A stretch of 64,000 nt of DNA, from positions 6,265-70,264 of the forward strand of contig JBNKCX010000050.1 of NCBI GenBank assembly GCA_050287965.1, read 5' to 3'. The stretch is from CBFDBF01 sp050287965 (lineage in GTDB: Bacteria; Pseudomonadota; Gammaproteobacteria; Chromatiales; Chromatiaceae). The position numbers and the translations under genes were made by a program. Shown one piece after another: positions 16,022 to 23,257 of this stretch (position 1 is its first letter; every line of letters begins with the position of its first letter). Below the pieces are notes generated by a model, which ran no database searches, was not told the DNA's origin, and worked only from the letters and a program-made list of their open reading frames with translations.

Positions 16022-16771
16022 TCAGAGTTTGAAACCGCGGTGAACCGCTACGATACCGCCGGTGAGATTGTGGTAGTCGCAGCGTTCGAAACCGGCCTGT
16101 TCCATCATCCCCTTCAGGGTCTCCTGGTCCGGGTGCATACGGATGGACTCGGCCAGGTAGCGATAGCTCGCCTCGTCGTCCGCCACCAGTTTTCCCAGCA
16201 TCGGCAGAACCTTGAAAGAGTAGAGGTCGTAGGCGGCTTTCAGGGGTTCGCCCCGGGGATGGGAGAACTCCAGCACCAGAGCGCGCCCGCCCGGTTTCAA
16301 TACCCGGAACATTTCCTCAATGGCGCGTTGCTTATCGGTGACGTTACGCAGACCAAAACCGATAGTGACGCAGTCGAAGCTGTTGTCGGGGAAAGGGATG
16401 GCCTCGGCGTTGACCTGGGTATACTTCACATTGCCTACGATGCCCCGATCCAGCATCAGGTTACGCCCCTGTTCGAGCATGGCGGAGTTGATGTCGGTCA
16501 TGATCACCAGTCCGTCGGGGCCGACCAGGCCCGCGAACCGGGCCGCCAGATCGCCGGTGCCGGAGGCAAGGTCAAGGACATGCTGTCCGCGCCGGATCCC
16601 GGCCAGCTCAACCGCGAAGCGCTTCCACAAGCGGTGAATCCCCAATGACATGAGATCGTTCATCAGGTCATAACGTGTCGCCACGGAATCGAAGACCTGG
16701 CGTACCCGCCCGGCTTTTTCGTGGGTTCGCACCTCTTCGTATCCGAAGTGAGTCGTATCTTTTTCCGTCAT
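16022..16771 (-). CDS. ubiE: Ubiquinone/menaquinone C-methyltransferase UbiE
   Basis: A 249-residue class I S-adenosylmethionine methyltransferase that C-methylates the quinone ring. Seen: the AdoMet motif VLDLASGTGDLA, the UbiE signature around YDLMNDLMSLGIHRLWKR, and NSFDCVTIGFGLRNV. First gene of ubiE-ubiJ-ubiB, 79 bases before ubiJ. A 182-base leader separates it from the DUF971 gene and includes a short repeat. Confidence 0.97.
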   Translation of the reverse strand: MTEKDTTHFGYEEVRTHEKAGRVRQVFDSVATRYDLMNDLMSLGIHRLWKRFAVELAGIRRGQHVLDLASGTGDLAARFAGLVGPDGLVIMTDINSAMLEQGRNLMLDRGIVGNVKYTQVNAEAIPFPDNSFDCVTIGFGLRNVTDKQRAIEEMFRVLKPGGRALVLEFSHPRGEPLKAAYDLYSFKVLPMLGKLVADDEASYRYLAESIRMHPDQETLKGMMEQAGFERCDYHNLTGGIVAVHRGFKL

Positions 16772-16811
16772 GCTGAGCTTTTCCAGGATAAATCAGTTGG
16801 TATAAACCATT

Positions 16812-16841
16812 TTAACCTTAGAGACGCGGAAGCGCAGAAAA
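16812..16841. repeat. Short degenerate intergenic repeat (GAGACGCGGAAGCGCAGA type)
   Basis: TTAACCTTAGAGACGCGGAAGCGCAGAAAA upstream of ubiE resembles the common dispersed string of ACGCAGAGGCGCAGAG units. It is imperfect and not coding. The remainder of the 16772-16953 gap shows nothing else clear. Confidence 0.35.
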
Positions 16842-16953
16842 TATTAAGGAGCGAGCCGAATCAGTCGTTCCGGTCGCTGCTGATCTTCGGGTAAAACGGT
16901 TATGGCGATCTCCATATTCCCGCGTTTTCACCGGTCAAGGTGATTATTAGGCG

Positions 16954-17322
16954 CTACGCGACGCTGCCTTTGCGCTTGTGCCCCGCCGCCTCCAGGCGCT
17001 GAAGATAGCGCTGCCAGTTCTGTTCGTGGTTTTTGCCGAGATTATAGAGGGTATCCCAGGAGTAGATGCCGGTGTTGTGGCCGTCATCAAAGTGCAGACA
17101 GACCGCGTAGTTGCCCACGGCGGTAATCTGTTCGATGGCTACATCCTCCTTGCCCAGCTGCAATACCTCCTGGCCGGGGCCGTGCCCCTGCACCTCGGCG
17201 GATGGAGAGTATACCCGAAGGTATTCGCACGGCAGGCTGAAGTGGGAGCCGTCGTCAAAGGTGATTTCCAGAACCTTGGACTGGCGGTGAAGATTCAGTT
17301 CGGTTGGTGTGTGTTCGCTCAT
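16954..17322 (-). CDS. DUF971 domain protein
   Basis: A 122-residue protein of the DUF971 family (gamma-butyrobetaine hydroxylase N-terminal-like fold). Seen: TFDDGSHFSLPCEYLRVYSPSAE, YAVCLHFDDGHNTGIYSWDTLYNLG, and a C-terminal helix. Such small domains may bind zinc or iron-sulfur clusters elsewhere; here only a few cysteines remain and no cluster site is evident. The gene lies between hslU and ubiE, a position conserved in several gammaproteobacteria. Function unknown. Confidence 0.85.
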   Translation of the reverse strand: MSEHTPTELNLHRQSKVLEITFDDGSHFSLPCEYLRVYSPSAEVQGHGPGQEVLQLGKEDVAIEQITAVGNYAVCLHFDDGHNTGIYSWDTLYNLGKNHEQNWQRYLQRLEAAGHKRKGSVA

Positions 17323-17417
17323 TATTGATACTCCGGATCCGGGGTGTGGCTGTCAGGATAACGAGACCCCTCTTGGTTATTAATGCACGGCGCCGCAAAT
17401 AGTGGATTACGCACGCC

Positions 17418-18755
17418 TCACAATATAAACCTGCTCAGATCCTCGTTCGAGGCCAGTTCCGAGAGGTTGTTATCCACGTATTCCGCATTGATTGTCACCG
17501 TAGTCCCCGGCAGTTCCGACGCGGTGAAGGAAATCCCTTCCAGGAGCCGCTCCATTACGGTATGCAGGCGGCGGGCGCCGATATTCTCCGTACTCTCGTT
17601 CACCTGCCAGGCGATCTCGGCGATACGCCGTATTCCCGCCTCGGTAAACTCGATAGTGACGTCTTCGGTCTTCAGCAATGCCCGGTACTGGTCGGTGAGA
17701 GAGGCGTCGGGTTCGGTCAGGATGCGCTCGAAATCGTCCGTCGAAAGGGCGTCCAGCTCGACGCGGATCGGCAGGCGGCCCTGCAGCTCAGGAATAAGGT
17801 CGGAGGGCTTGGCCAGGTGGAAGGCGCCGGAGGCGATGAAGAGGATATGATCGGTTTTCACCATTCCCTGTTTGGTGGAAACGGTACACCCCTCCACCAA
17901 CGGCAGTAGGTCCCGCTGCACCCCCTCCCGGGAGACATCCGGCCCGCCGTATTCGGCTCGGCTGGCGACCTTGTCGAGTTCGTCCAGAAAAACGATACCG
18001 TTCTGTTCCACCATTTCCAGGGCGTGCAGTTTCAGGTCCTCATCGTTGATACGTTTCGCCGCCTCTTCGTCCTGTAGGATCTTGAGGGCGTCCTTGATGC
18101 GCAGTTTGCGCTTGCGGGTGCGACCGCTGCCGATGTTCTGAAACAATCCCTGCAGTTGGCTGGTCATCTCTTCCATGCCCGGAGGCGCCATGATCTCCAC
18201 GCCGAGCTGGGCTGCCGAGACCTCGATCTCGATCTCCTTTTCATCCATCTCGCCATTGCGGATCTTCTGCCGGAACTTCTCCCGGGTGGGGGAGTTCTCC
18301 GCGGCCGGGCGGCTCTCCTCCTCCCAGCTGGAAACGGTGGGGCGGGGCAACAAAGCGTCGAGCACCCGTTCCTCCGCGGCTTCCGCCGCCATATCCTGCA
18401 CCTTTTCCAGTTCCTGCTCGCGAACCATCTTCATGGCCGAATCCGCCAGATCCCTGATGATCGATTCCACGTCGCGGCCGACATAACCCACCTCGGTAAA
18501 TTTCGTCGCCTCCACCTTGATGAAGGGGGCGTTTGCCAAACGCGCCAGGCGCCGGGCGATCTCGGTCTTGCCGACCCCGGTGGGACCGATCATGAGGATA
18601 TTCTTCGGGGTGACTTCGTTGCGCAGTTCCGGGTCCAGCTGGACGCGGCGCCAGCGGTTGCGCAGAGCGATGGCCACGGCACGTTTCGCCGCCGCCTGTC
18701 CGATGATGTGTTTGTCCAGCTCGCGGACGATCTCTTGGGGGGTTATTTCAGACAT
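17418..18755 (-). CDS. hslU: ATP-dependent protease ATPase subunit HslU
   Basis: A 445-residue AAA+ unfoldase of the HslUV protease. Walker A is MIGPTGVGKTE (about residues 54-64), Walker B is IVFLDELDK, the I-domain lies between them, and the C-terminal tail ending SRFIL is the one that docks into HslV. It unfolds substrates for HslV in the cytosol during heat shock. The start has no clear ribosome site, and the gap to hslV is unusually wide (172 bases), so hslU may also have its own leader or promoter. Confidence 0.97.
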   Translation of the reverse strand: MSEITPQEIVRELDKHIIGQAAAKRAVAIALRNRWRRVQLDPELRNEVTPKNILMIGPTGVGKTEIARRLARLANAPFIKVEATKFTEVGYVGRDVESIIRDLADSAMKMVREQELEKVQDMAAEAAEERVLDALLPRPTVSSWEEESRPAAENSPTREKFRQKIRNGEMDEKEIEIEVSAAQLGVEIMAPPGMEEMTSQLQGLFQNIGSGRTRKRKLRIKDALKILQDEEAAKRINDEDLKLHALEMVEQNGIVFLDELDKVASRAEYGGPDVSREGVQRDLLPLVEGCTVSTKQGMVKTDHILFIASGAFHLAKPSDLIPELQGRLPIRVELDALSTDDFERILTEPDASLTDQYRALLKTEDVTIEFTEAGIRRIAEIAWQVNESTENIGARRLHTVMERLLEGISFTASELPGTTVTINAEYVDNNLSELASNEDLSRFIL

Positions 18756-18927
18756 ATGTGTTCTGTATGAAAAATTCGAAAACAGGTCTCTTATCGACCA
18801 CGGACCGATCCATACGTTACCCGTGGATGTTTGTGCAATATCGGTATCTTTCCCAACTCAAACGGCAGATATTCTTCCAGATCAGAGGGTTATCTGAATC
18901 TTCCGCCGGACGATGAATGCGGCGATA

Positions 18928-19467
18928 TCAACATTCCAGCTCTTCAATGACCAGGTTATGGTTGGTGTAGACACAGATATCAGCGGCGATGGAAAGCCCT
19001 TTTTCCACGATCTCCCGTGCGCTTAATTCCGTATTTTCCAACAGAGCTCGGGCCGCCGCCTGGGCGTAGGCGCCGCCGGAACCGATAGCCATCAGGCTCG
19101 CTTCGGGCTCGATGACGTCGCCGGTCCCGGAGATGATAAGAGAGGCACTGGTGTCCGCCACGCACAGCAACGCCTCTAATCGCCGCAGCATGCGGTCGGT
19201 GCGCCAGTCCTTGGCAAGCTCCACCGCCGAGCGGGTGAGATGGCCGTGGTGCTTTTCCAGCTTCGCCTCAAACCGCTCGAAAAGGGTGAAGGCATCCGCC
19301 GTCGCCCCGGCAAAACCCGCCAGTACCTGGTTCTTATAAAGTCGACGCACCTTCCGGGCGTTGCCCTTCATAACGGTATTGCCCATGGAGACCTGGCCGT
19401 CACCGCCGATCACCACTTTACCGTCGCGTCGTATGGAAAGAATGGTCGTGCCCTTGAGTGGCTCCAC
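18928..19467 (-). CDS. hslV: ATP-dependent protease subunit HslV
   Basis: A 179-residue peptidase of the HslUV complex. I choose the GTG at 19467 because AAGGA sits ten bases upstream; the translated sequence then starts MEPLKG and continues TTILSIRRDGKVVIGGDGQV. The catalytic N-terminal threonine would be T7, exposed after removal of a six-residue propeptide. Conserved GNTVMKGNARKVRRLY and IGSGGAYAQAAA are present. A longer ORF to 19608 is upstream noise, since it would bury the promoter described next. Confidence 0.95.
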   Translation of the reverse strand: MEPLKGTTILSIRRDGKVVIGGDGQVSMGNTVMKGNARKVRRLYKNQVLAGFAGATADAFTLFERFEAKLEKHHGHLTRSAVELAKDWRTDRMLRRLEALLCVADTSASLIISGTGDVIEPEASLMAIGSGGAYAQAAARALLENTELSAREIVEKGLSIAADICVYTNHNLVIEELEC

Positions 19468-19513
19468 GCTGTATGTCCTTGGTTTCGGGAAACCGTCTAT
19501 TCTACCCGAACAC

Positions 19514-19541
19514 AAATGGTGAAAATCAAGAAGGATTTCAA
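19514..19541 (-). promoter_or_regulatory. Heat-shock (sigma32-type) promoter of hslVU
   Basis: On the minus strand TTGAAA (19541-19536), a 14-base spacer, then CACCATTT (19521-19514). This matches the sigma32 pattern TTGAAA-N13-15-CCCCATnT with one mismatch in the -10. It is 46 bases upstream of the hslV start, and hslVU is a known sigma32 operon in E. coli. Confidence 0.68.
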
Positions 19542-19636
19542 GGGGGTTGTTGCAGATTCGTCTATAAACAGATTCTGGGCAAAACATTCTTTTAAATCCC
19601 ATGGGCATCGGTTACGGTTGAAACGGAGGAAAGCAG

Positions 19637-20485
19637 ATGATCGAGCCTGATATACAAGACAGACGCAACCCCATCCGTCGCCGTCTTTACGAAATCATTT
19701 TTCTGGCGGAAACACCGGCCGGGAAGCTGTTCGACGAAATGTTGCTGGTAAGCATCCTGATTTCGGTTCTGGCGGTGATGCTGGAGAGCGTCGAGTCGAT
19801 ACGGCTGGAGTACGGTATTTATCTGCGTGTCGCCGAAGTGGTCATAACGCTGTTGTTTACCGTTGAATATTTTCTGCGGCTCTGGAGCGTCCGGCACCCG
19901 TTGCACTATGCCCGGAGTTTTTTCGGTATTATCGATCTGCTGGCGATTCTACCGTTCTTCCTGGGCCTGATATTTGCCGGGACCCAGTCGCTGATGGTAA
20001 TACGCGCCATACGTCTGTTGCGGATATTTCGCATCTTCAAGCTGGCCCGTTATCTGGAAGAAGTGATGGCGTTGATGCGGGCGCTGCGGGCCACCCGCCA
20101 TAAGATCATGGTGTTTTTCGCCACCGTGCTGATCATCTCGCTCATTCTCGGCGCCATGCTGTATGTGATCGAGGGGGAGGAGAGCGGATTTACCAGCATC
20201 CCGGCCGGATTTTACTGGGCCATCGTTACCGTCACCACCGTGGGGTACGGTGATATTGCGCCGCAAACCCTGTTGGGACAGATTGTAGCGGCGATCGCCA
20301 TGCTGCTCGGCTACAGCCTTATCATCATCCCCACCGGTATATTCGCGCTGGAAATAGCCCGCTCAGTGCGTCATTCCATTAAAGTCGGGGCATGTCCTTC
20401 CTGTTCCAGGGACGGGCATGATGAGGACGCAATCCATTGCAAGTTTTGCGGGGCGGCTCTGCGACAAAAAGAGGACGATGGTTAA
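19637..20485 (+). CDS. Voltage-gated-type potassium channel with C-terminal zinc ribbon
   Basis: A 282-residue inner-membrane protein with six predicted helices. The S4 region has regularly spaced arginines (RAIRLLRIFRIFKLAR, residues 123-138), the pore carries the potassium selectivity filter TVGYGD (201-206), and S6 follows to about 236. After it comes a cytosolic tail with two CxxC pairs (CPSC 253-256, CKFC 268-271), a zinc-ribbon-like module. A GGAGG ribosome site precedes the ATG. It is divergent from hslV and convergent with xerC. The zinc ribbon replaces the usual RCK domain and may tune gating or assembly (inference). Confidence 0.88.
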   Translation: MIEPDIQDRRNPIRRRLYEIIFLAETPAGKLFDEMLLVSILISVLAVMLESVESIRLEYGIYLRVAEVVITLLFTVEYFLRLWSVRHPLHYARSFFGIIDLLAILPFFLGLIFAGTQSLMVIRAIRLLRIFRIFKLARYLEEVMALMRALRATRHKIMVFFATVLIISLILGAMLYVIEGEESGFTSIPAGFYWAIVTVTTVGYGDIAPQTLLGQIVAAIAMLLGYSLIIIPTGIFALEIARSVRHSIKVGACPSCSRDGHDEDAIHCKFCGAALRQKEDDG

Positions 20486-20487
20486 CC

Positions 20488-20503
20488 TGGCGTAACGACG
20501 CCA
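20488..20503. terminator. Hairpin between convergent channel and xerC genes
   Basis: TGGCGT-AACG-ACGCCA, a perfect 6-bp stem just after the channel stop. Further on, GGTATTCG...CGGAG pairs with CTCCGAATACC (about 20511-20550) with a small bulge. No T tract follows on either strand, so these may be rho-independent-like or only structural. Confidence 0.3.
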
Positions 20504-20565
20504 AGGAGTGGTATTCGTGTCGGAGTCGCTTTTGCCTTTGCTCCGAATACCGGCCAACAGGCCTG

Positions 20566-21474
20566 CTACTTCTTTTTCGCTCGCGGATGGGCCTCGTCAT
20601 AGACCCGGGCCAGATGCTGGAAGTCGAGATGGGTGTAGATCTGGGTGGTGCTGATATCGGCATGGCCCAGGAGTTCCTGCACCGCACGCAGGTCACCGGA
20701 CGACTCCAGTAGATGACTGGCAAAGGAATGGCGCAGCAGATGGGGATGGAGGCTGCGGGAAGCGCCGTGGGCGACGGCCCAGCGCTTCAGGCGTTGTTGG
20801 ATGGTGCGTGGATGGATCCGGGTTCCGCGTCGGCTGACAAACAGCGCTGTTTCCTGAGGGGCGGCCAGATCTTCCCGGACCCGTAACCAGTGCTTCAGGG
20901 ACTCCCGCGCTTTGCGGCCCACCGGGACCTGTCGGCTTTTGGCCCCTTTGCCGGTGACTTCGAGTGCCGCATCGCCGCTGAGATCGATGTCGCCGAGATC
21001 CAGGGAGACCAGCTCGGCCAACCGTAGACCGGAGGAGTAGATCAGTTCCATCATGGCCAGATCGCGCTGTTCCAGCGCGGTTTCCGCAGGGGCGTCCAGC
21101 AGCCGCTCCAGTTGGTCGGCGTCCAGGGTGGCCGGCAGGCGGCGGCCTACCTTGGGGGCGCGTACCCCCTGGGCGGGATTGGCCTCCGCTTCGCCCTCCC
21201 TCAGCAGGTAACGGAACAGGCTGCGCAGGGAGGAGAGTTCACGCTGCAGACTTTTCCCCGAGAGTCCGCCCCGGTGACGTTTCGCCACATAGCTGCGGAC
21301 CTGGTGCTGATCCAGTTGTATCCAGGAGGTTATTCCCTCACCGGTGCACCACGCCCGGATCTGTTCCAGGTCAACGGCGTAGTTCTTCAGCGTAAGGGGC
21401 GATAGGCGGCGCTCATGGCGCAGGTGGTCAAGAAAGCGGTCGATCCAGTGTTGCAGGGGGGTTTCTACGGCCAT
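20566..21474 (-). CDS. xerC: Tyrosine recombinase XerC
   Basis: A 302-residue site-specific recombinase that resolves chromosome dimers at dif with XerD. N-terminal SAM-like DNA-binding domain (about 10-95), then the catalytic domain with SSGLRLAELVSL, HLLRHSFASHLL, LGHADISTTQIY; the nucleophile is Y280. The start overlaps the DUF484 stop (TGATG), so dapF, DUF484 and xerC form one operon, the usual gammaproteobacterial arrangement, sometimes with lptM upstream as here. Confidence 0.97.
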   Translation of the reverse strand: MAVETPLQHWIDRFLDHLRHERRLSPLTLKNYAVDLEQIRAWCTGEGITSWIQLDQHQVRSYVAKRHRGGLSGKSLQRELSSLRSLFRYLLREGEAEANPAQGVRAPKVGRRLPATLDADQLERLLDAPAETALEQRDLAMMELIYSSGLRLAELVSLDLGDIDLSGDAALEVTGKGAKSRQVPVGRKARESLKHWLRVREDLAAPQETALFVSRRGTRIHPRTIQQRLKRWAVAHGASRSLHPHLLRHSFASHLLESSGDLRAVQELLGHADISTTQIYTHLDFQHLARVYDEAHPRAKKK

Positions 21475-22148
21475 CAGAATCCGGGTTCGGATACCACCTC
21501 CAGGGTCTTGCTGATGATGTCGCCCAGGCGGGTAAGGTACTCTGTTCCCTTGTCGGGATGAAAGCGATCGATATCACTGCTGCCGATGGCCAGCACACCC
21601 AGAACCCCTTCCCCCTCGATAGGTATCATGGCGGTGGACTGGATATCTTCCGCCTGTGGTCCGAACAGGTAGGTGCGCTTTTCAGGGTCCAGCTGACCGC
21701 ACCAGGGTTTGCCTATTTCAAGAAAATCCTTAAAACCGTCCAGGTCGGGATGGGCCTCTTCGTCATAGTGGGAGAAGAGATGAAACTCCACCCCCTCCGC
21801 CTTGAAATCATCGTGCAGTTTGTCCTGCAGGGCGTTGATGGCCTCATCGAAATCGATGGTATCGATCAGGGTAAGCGTCAGATCGTGGAGACGCTGATTG
21901 ATTTCCTCGTTTTCCCGAGCTACCGCCATCAGCGTATCGAGCTGCTGTTTGTAACGGGAAGCTTCGTCGCGCAGGGTTTTGACCTGACGTTCGATAAGGG
22001 ATGAGGTGCCGTTGCTCTGGTGAGCGAGGTCGAGGGAGCTGAGTAGTCCGGGGTGACGTTCAAAAAAGTCCGGATGGTCTTTCAGGTAATCGACAACCGC
22101 CTGTTCCATCTGTTCTGATGTTACGGTTTCGTCTGGTTGCGGGCTCAT
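21474..22148 (-). CDS. DUF484 (GAF-like) family protein
   Basis: A 224-residue cytosolic protein of the DUF484 family: N-terminal helix with VVDYLKDHPDFFERHPGLL, a coiled-coil stretch (about residues 45-90), and a GAF-like domain with a VLAIGSSDIDRFHPDKGTEYL signature near the end. Function is unknown; it is consistently encoded between dapF and xerC. The ATG at 22148 overlaps the dapF stop (ATGA), which decides the start against a longer ORF to 22220. Confidence 0.92.
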   Translation of the reverse strand: MSPQPDETVTSEQMEQAVVDYLKDHPDFFERHPGLLSSLDLAHQSNGTSSLIERQVKTLRDEASRYKQQLDTLMAVARENEEINQRLHDLTLTLIDTIDFDEAINALQDKLHDDFKAEGVEFHLFSHYDEEAHPDLDGFKDFLEIGKPWCGQLDPEKRTYLFGPQAEDIQSTAMIPIEGEGVLGVLAIGSSDIDRFHPDKGTEYLTRLGDIISKTLEVVSEPGF

Positions 22149-22975
22149 AGTTCGATACTCCCCTTGTAGACAGAAACTGCCGGGCCTGTCATCCAGACCG
22201 GCGCATCTCCTCCCTGCCACTTTATCACAAGATCGCCGCCGGGTAGGCTGACCTTTACTTCTTCATTCAGCAGGTTCAGGATCTGGCCGCAGACCACTGC
22301 CGCGCAGGCGCCGGTTCCACAGGCGAGGGTTTCTCCGGTACCACGTTCGAATACCCTCAGGCGTATATGGTCTCGGGACAGAATCTGCATAAAACCCACG
22401 TTCACTCTGCGGGGAAAGCGGGGGTGCACCTCGAGCAGCGCCCCCAGATCCTGCACCGGCGCAGTGTCGACGTCATCCACCTGGAGGACGGCGTGGGGAT
22501 TGCCCATGGAAACGGCGCCGATCTGATAGCGCCGCCCTGCGGCCTCGATGTCATAGCTGGCGGAGCGGTGTTCCGCCTGGAAGGGGATGCGATCCGGCTC
22601 CAGTATCGGCGCGCCCATGTTTACGCGGATCTGTCCGTTTGCCTCCAGATAGAGCCGGATGTTTCCCGCCAGGGTGCCGACATCGATTTCCTGTTTGTCC
22701 GTTAAACCCTGATCATGAACAAAGCGCGCGAAGCACCGGGCGCCGTTCCCGCACTGCTCCACTTCCGAGCCGTCCGCGTTGAAAATTCGATAGTGGAAAT
22801 CGGTTGCCGTATCACGCGGCGGTTCCACCAGCAGGATCTGATCACAGCCGATTCCAAAACGGCGCTCGGCGATATGCCGGCATTGATCACCCGTCAGTTC
22901 GATCTCCTGCCGGGTCGCATCGATGACAACGAAGTCGTTGCCGATACCATGCATCTTGGTAAATTCAATTTTCAT
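22145..22975 (-). CDS. dapF: Diaminopimelate epimerase
   Basis: A 276-residue PLP-independent epimerase converting LL- to meso-diaminopimelate for lysine and peptidoglycan. Both catalytic cysteines are present, in EQCGNGARCFARF and in LACGTGACA. FTKMHGIGNDFVVID opens the protein. It lies 51 bases downstream of the tiny lptM gene and overlaps DUF484. Confidence 0.97.
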   Translation of the reverse strand: MKIEFTKMHGIGNDFVVIDATRQEIELTGDQCRHIAERRFGIGCDQILLVEPPRDTATDFHYRIFNADGSEVEQCGNGARCFARFVHDQGLTDKQEIDVGTLAGNIRLYLEANGQIRVNMGAPILEPDRIPFQAEHRSASYDIEAAGRRYQIGAVSMGNPHAVLQVDDVDTAPVQDLGALLEVHPRFPRRVNVGFMQILSRDHIRLRVFERGTGETLACGTGACAAVVCGQILNLLNEEVKVSLPGGDLVIKWQGGDAPVWMTGPAVSVYKGSIEL

Positions 22976-23026
22976 GGTGATTGCCGACGTCGGAGGCGGG
23001 TGATCCTTAGGGGCGGTTGCTCGGTA

Positions 23027-23167
23027 TTAGCGGCGGTTTTCCTCTTCCTGCTGCGAGTTGTCGTCCGGCAGATAAAGGGCGCCTTTCTGCCCGCATCCCG
23101 CCAGGGTGACGGCGATAATAATAACGAGCGGCAGAAACCGGAAAAGGTTGCGCGGGCGAGTGAACAT
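23027..23167 (-). CDS. lptM: Small lipoprotein LptM (YifL type)
   Basis: A 46-residue lipoprotein. A signal peptide with a basic N-terminus (MFTRPRNLFR) and hydrophobic core ends in the lipobox LAGC, followed by the hallmark GQKGALYLPDD. LptM helps mature disulfides of the LptDE LPS translocon at the outer membrane. It sits between cyaA and dapF, the conserved place for this gene. The cysteine at residue 25 would be lipidated. Confidence 0.9.
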   Translation of the reverse strand: MFTRPRNLFRFLPLVIIIAVTLAGCGQKGALYLPDDNSQQEEENRR

Positions 23168-23257
23168 GGCGGGTGCTCCGAAATTTTAATGAATGGCCCC
23201 AGTATAAACCGAGTGCCATGGGTGGGTTAACCCCGTCGAGTGGATATGCTGCCCTTG

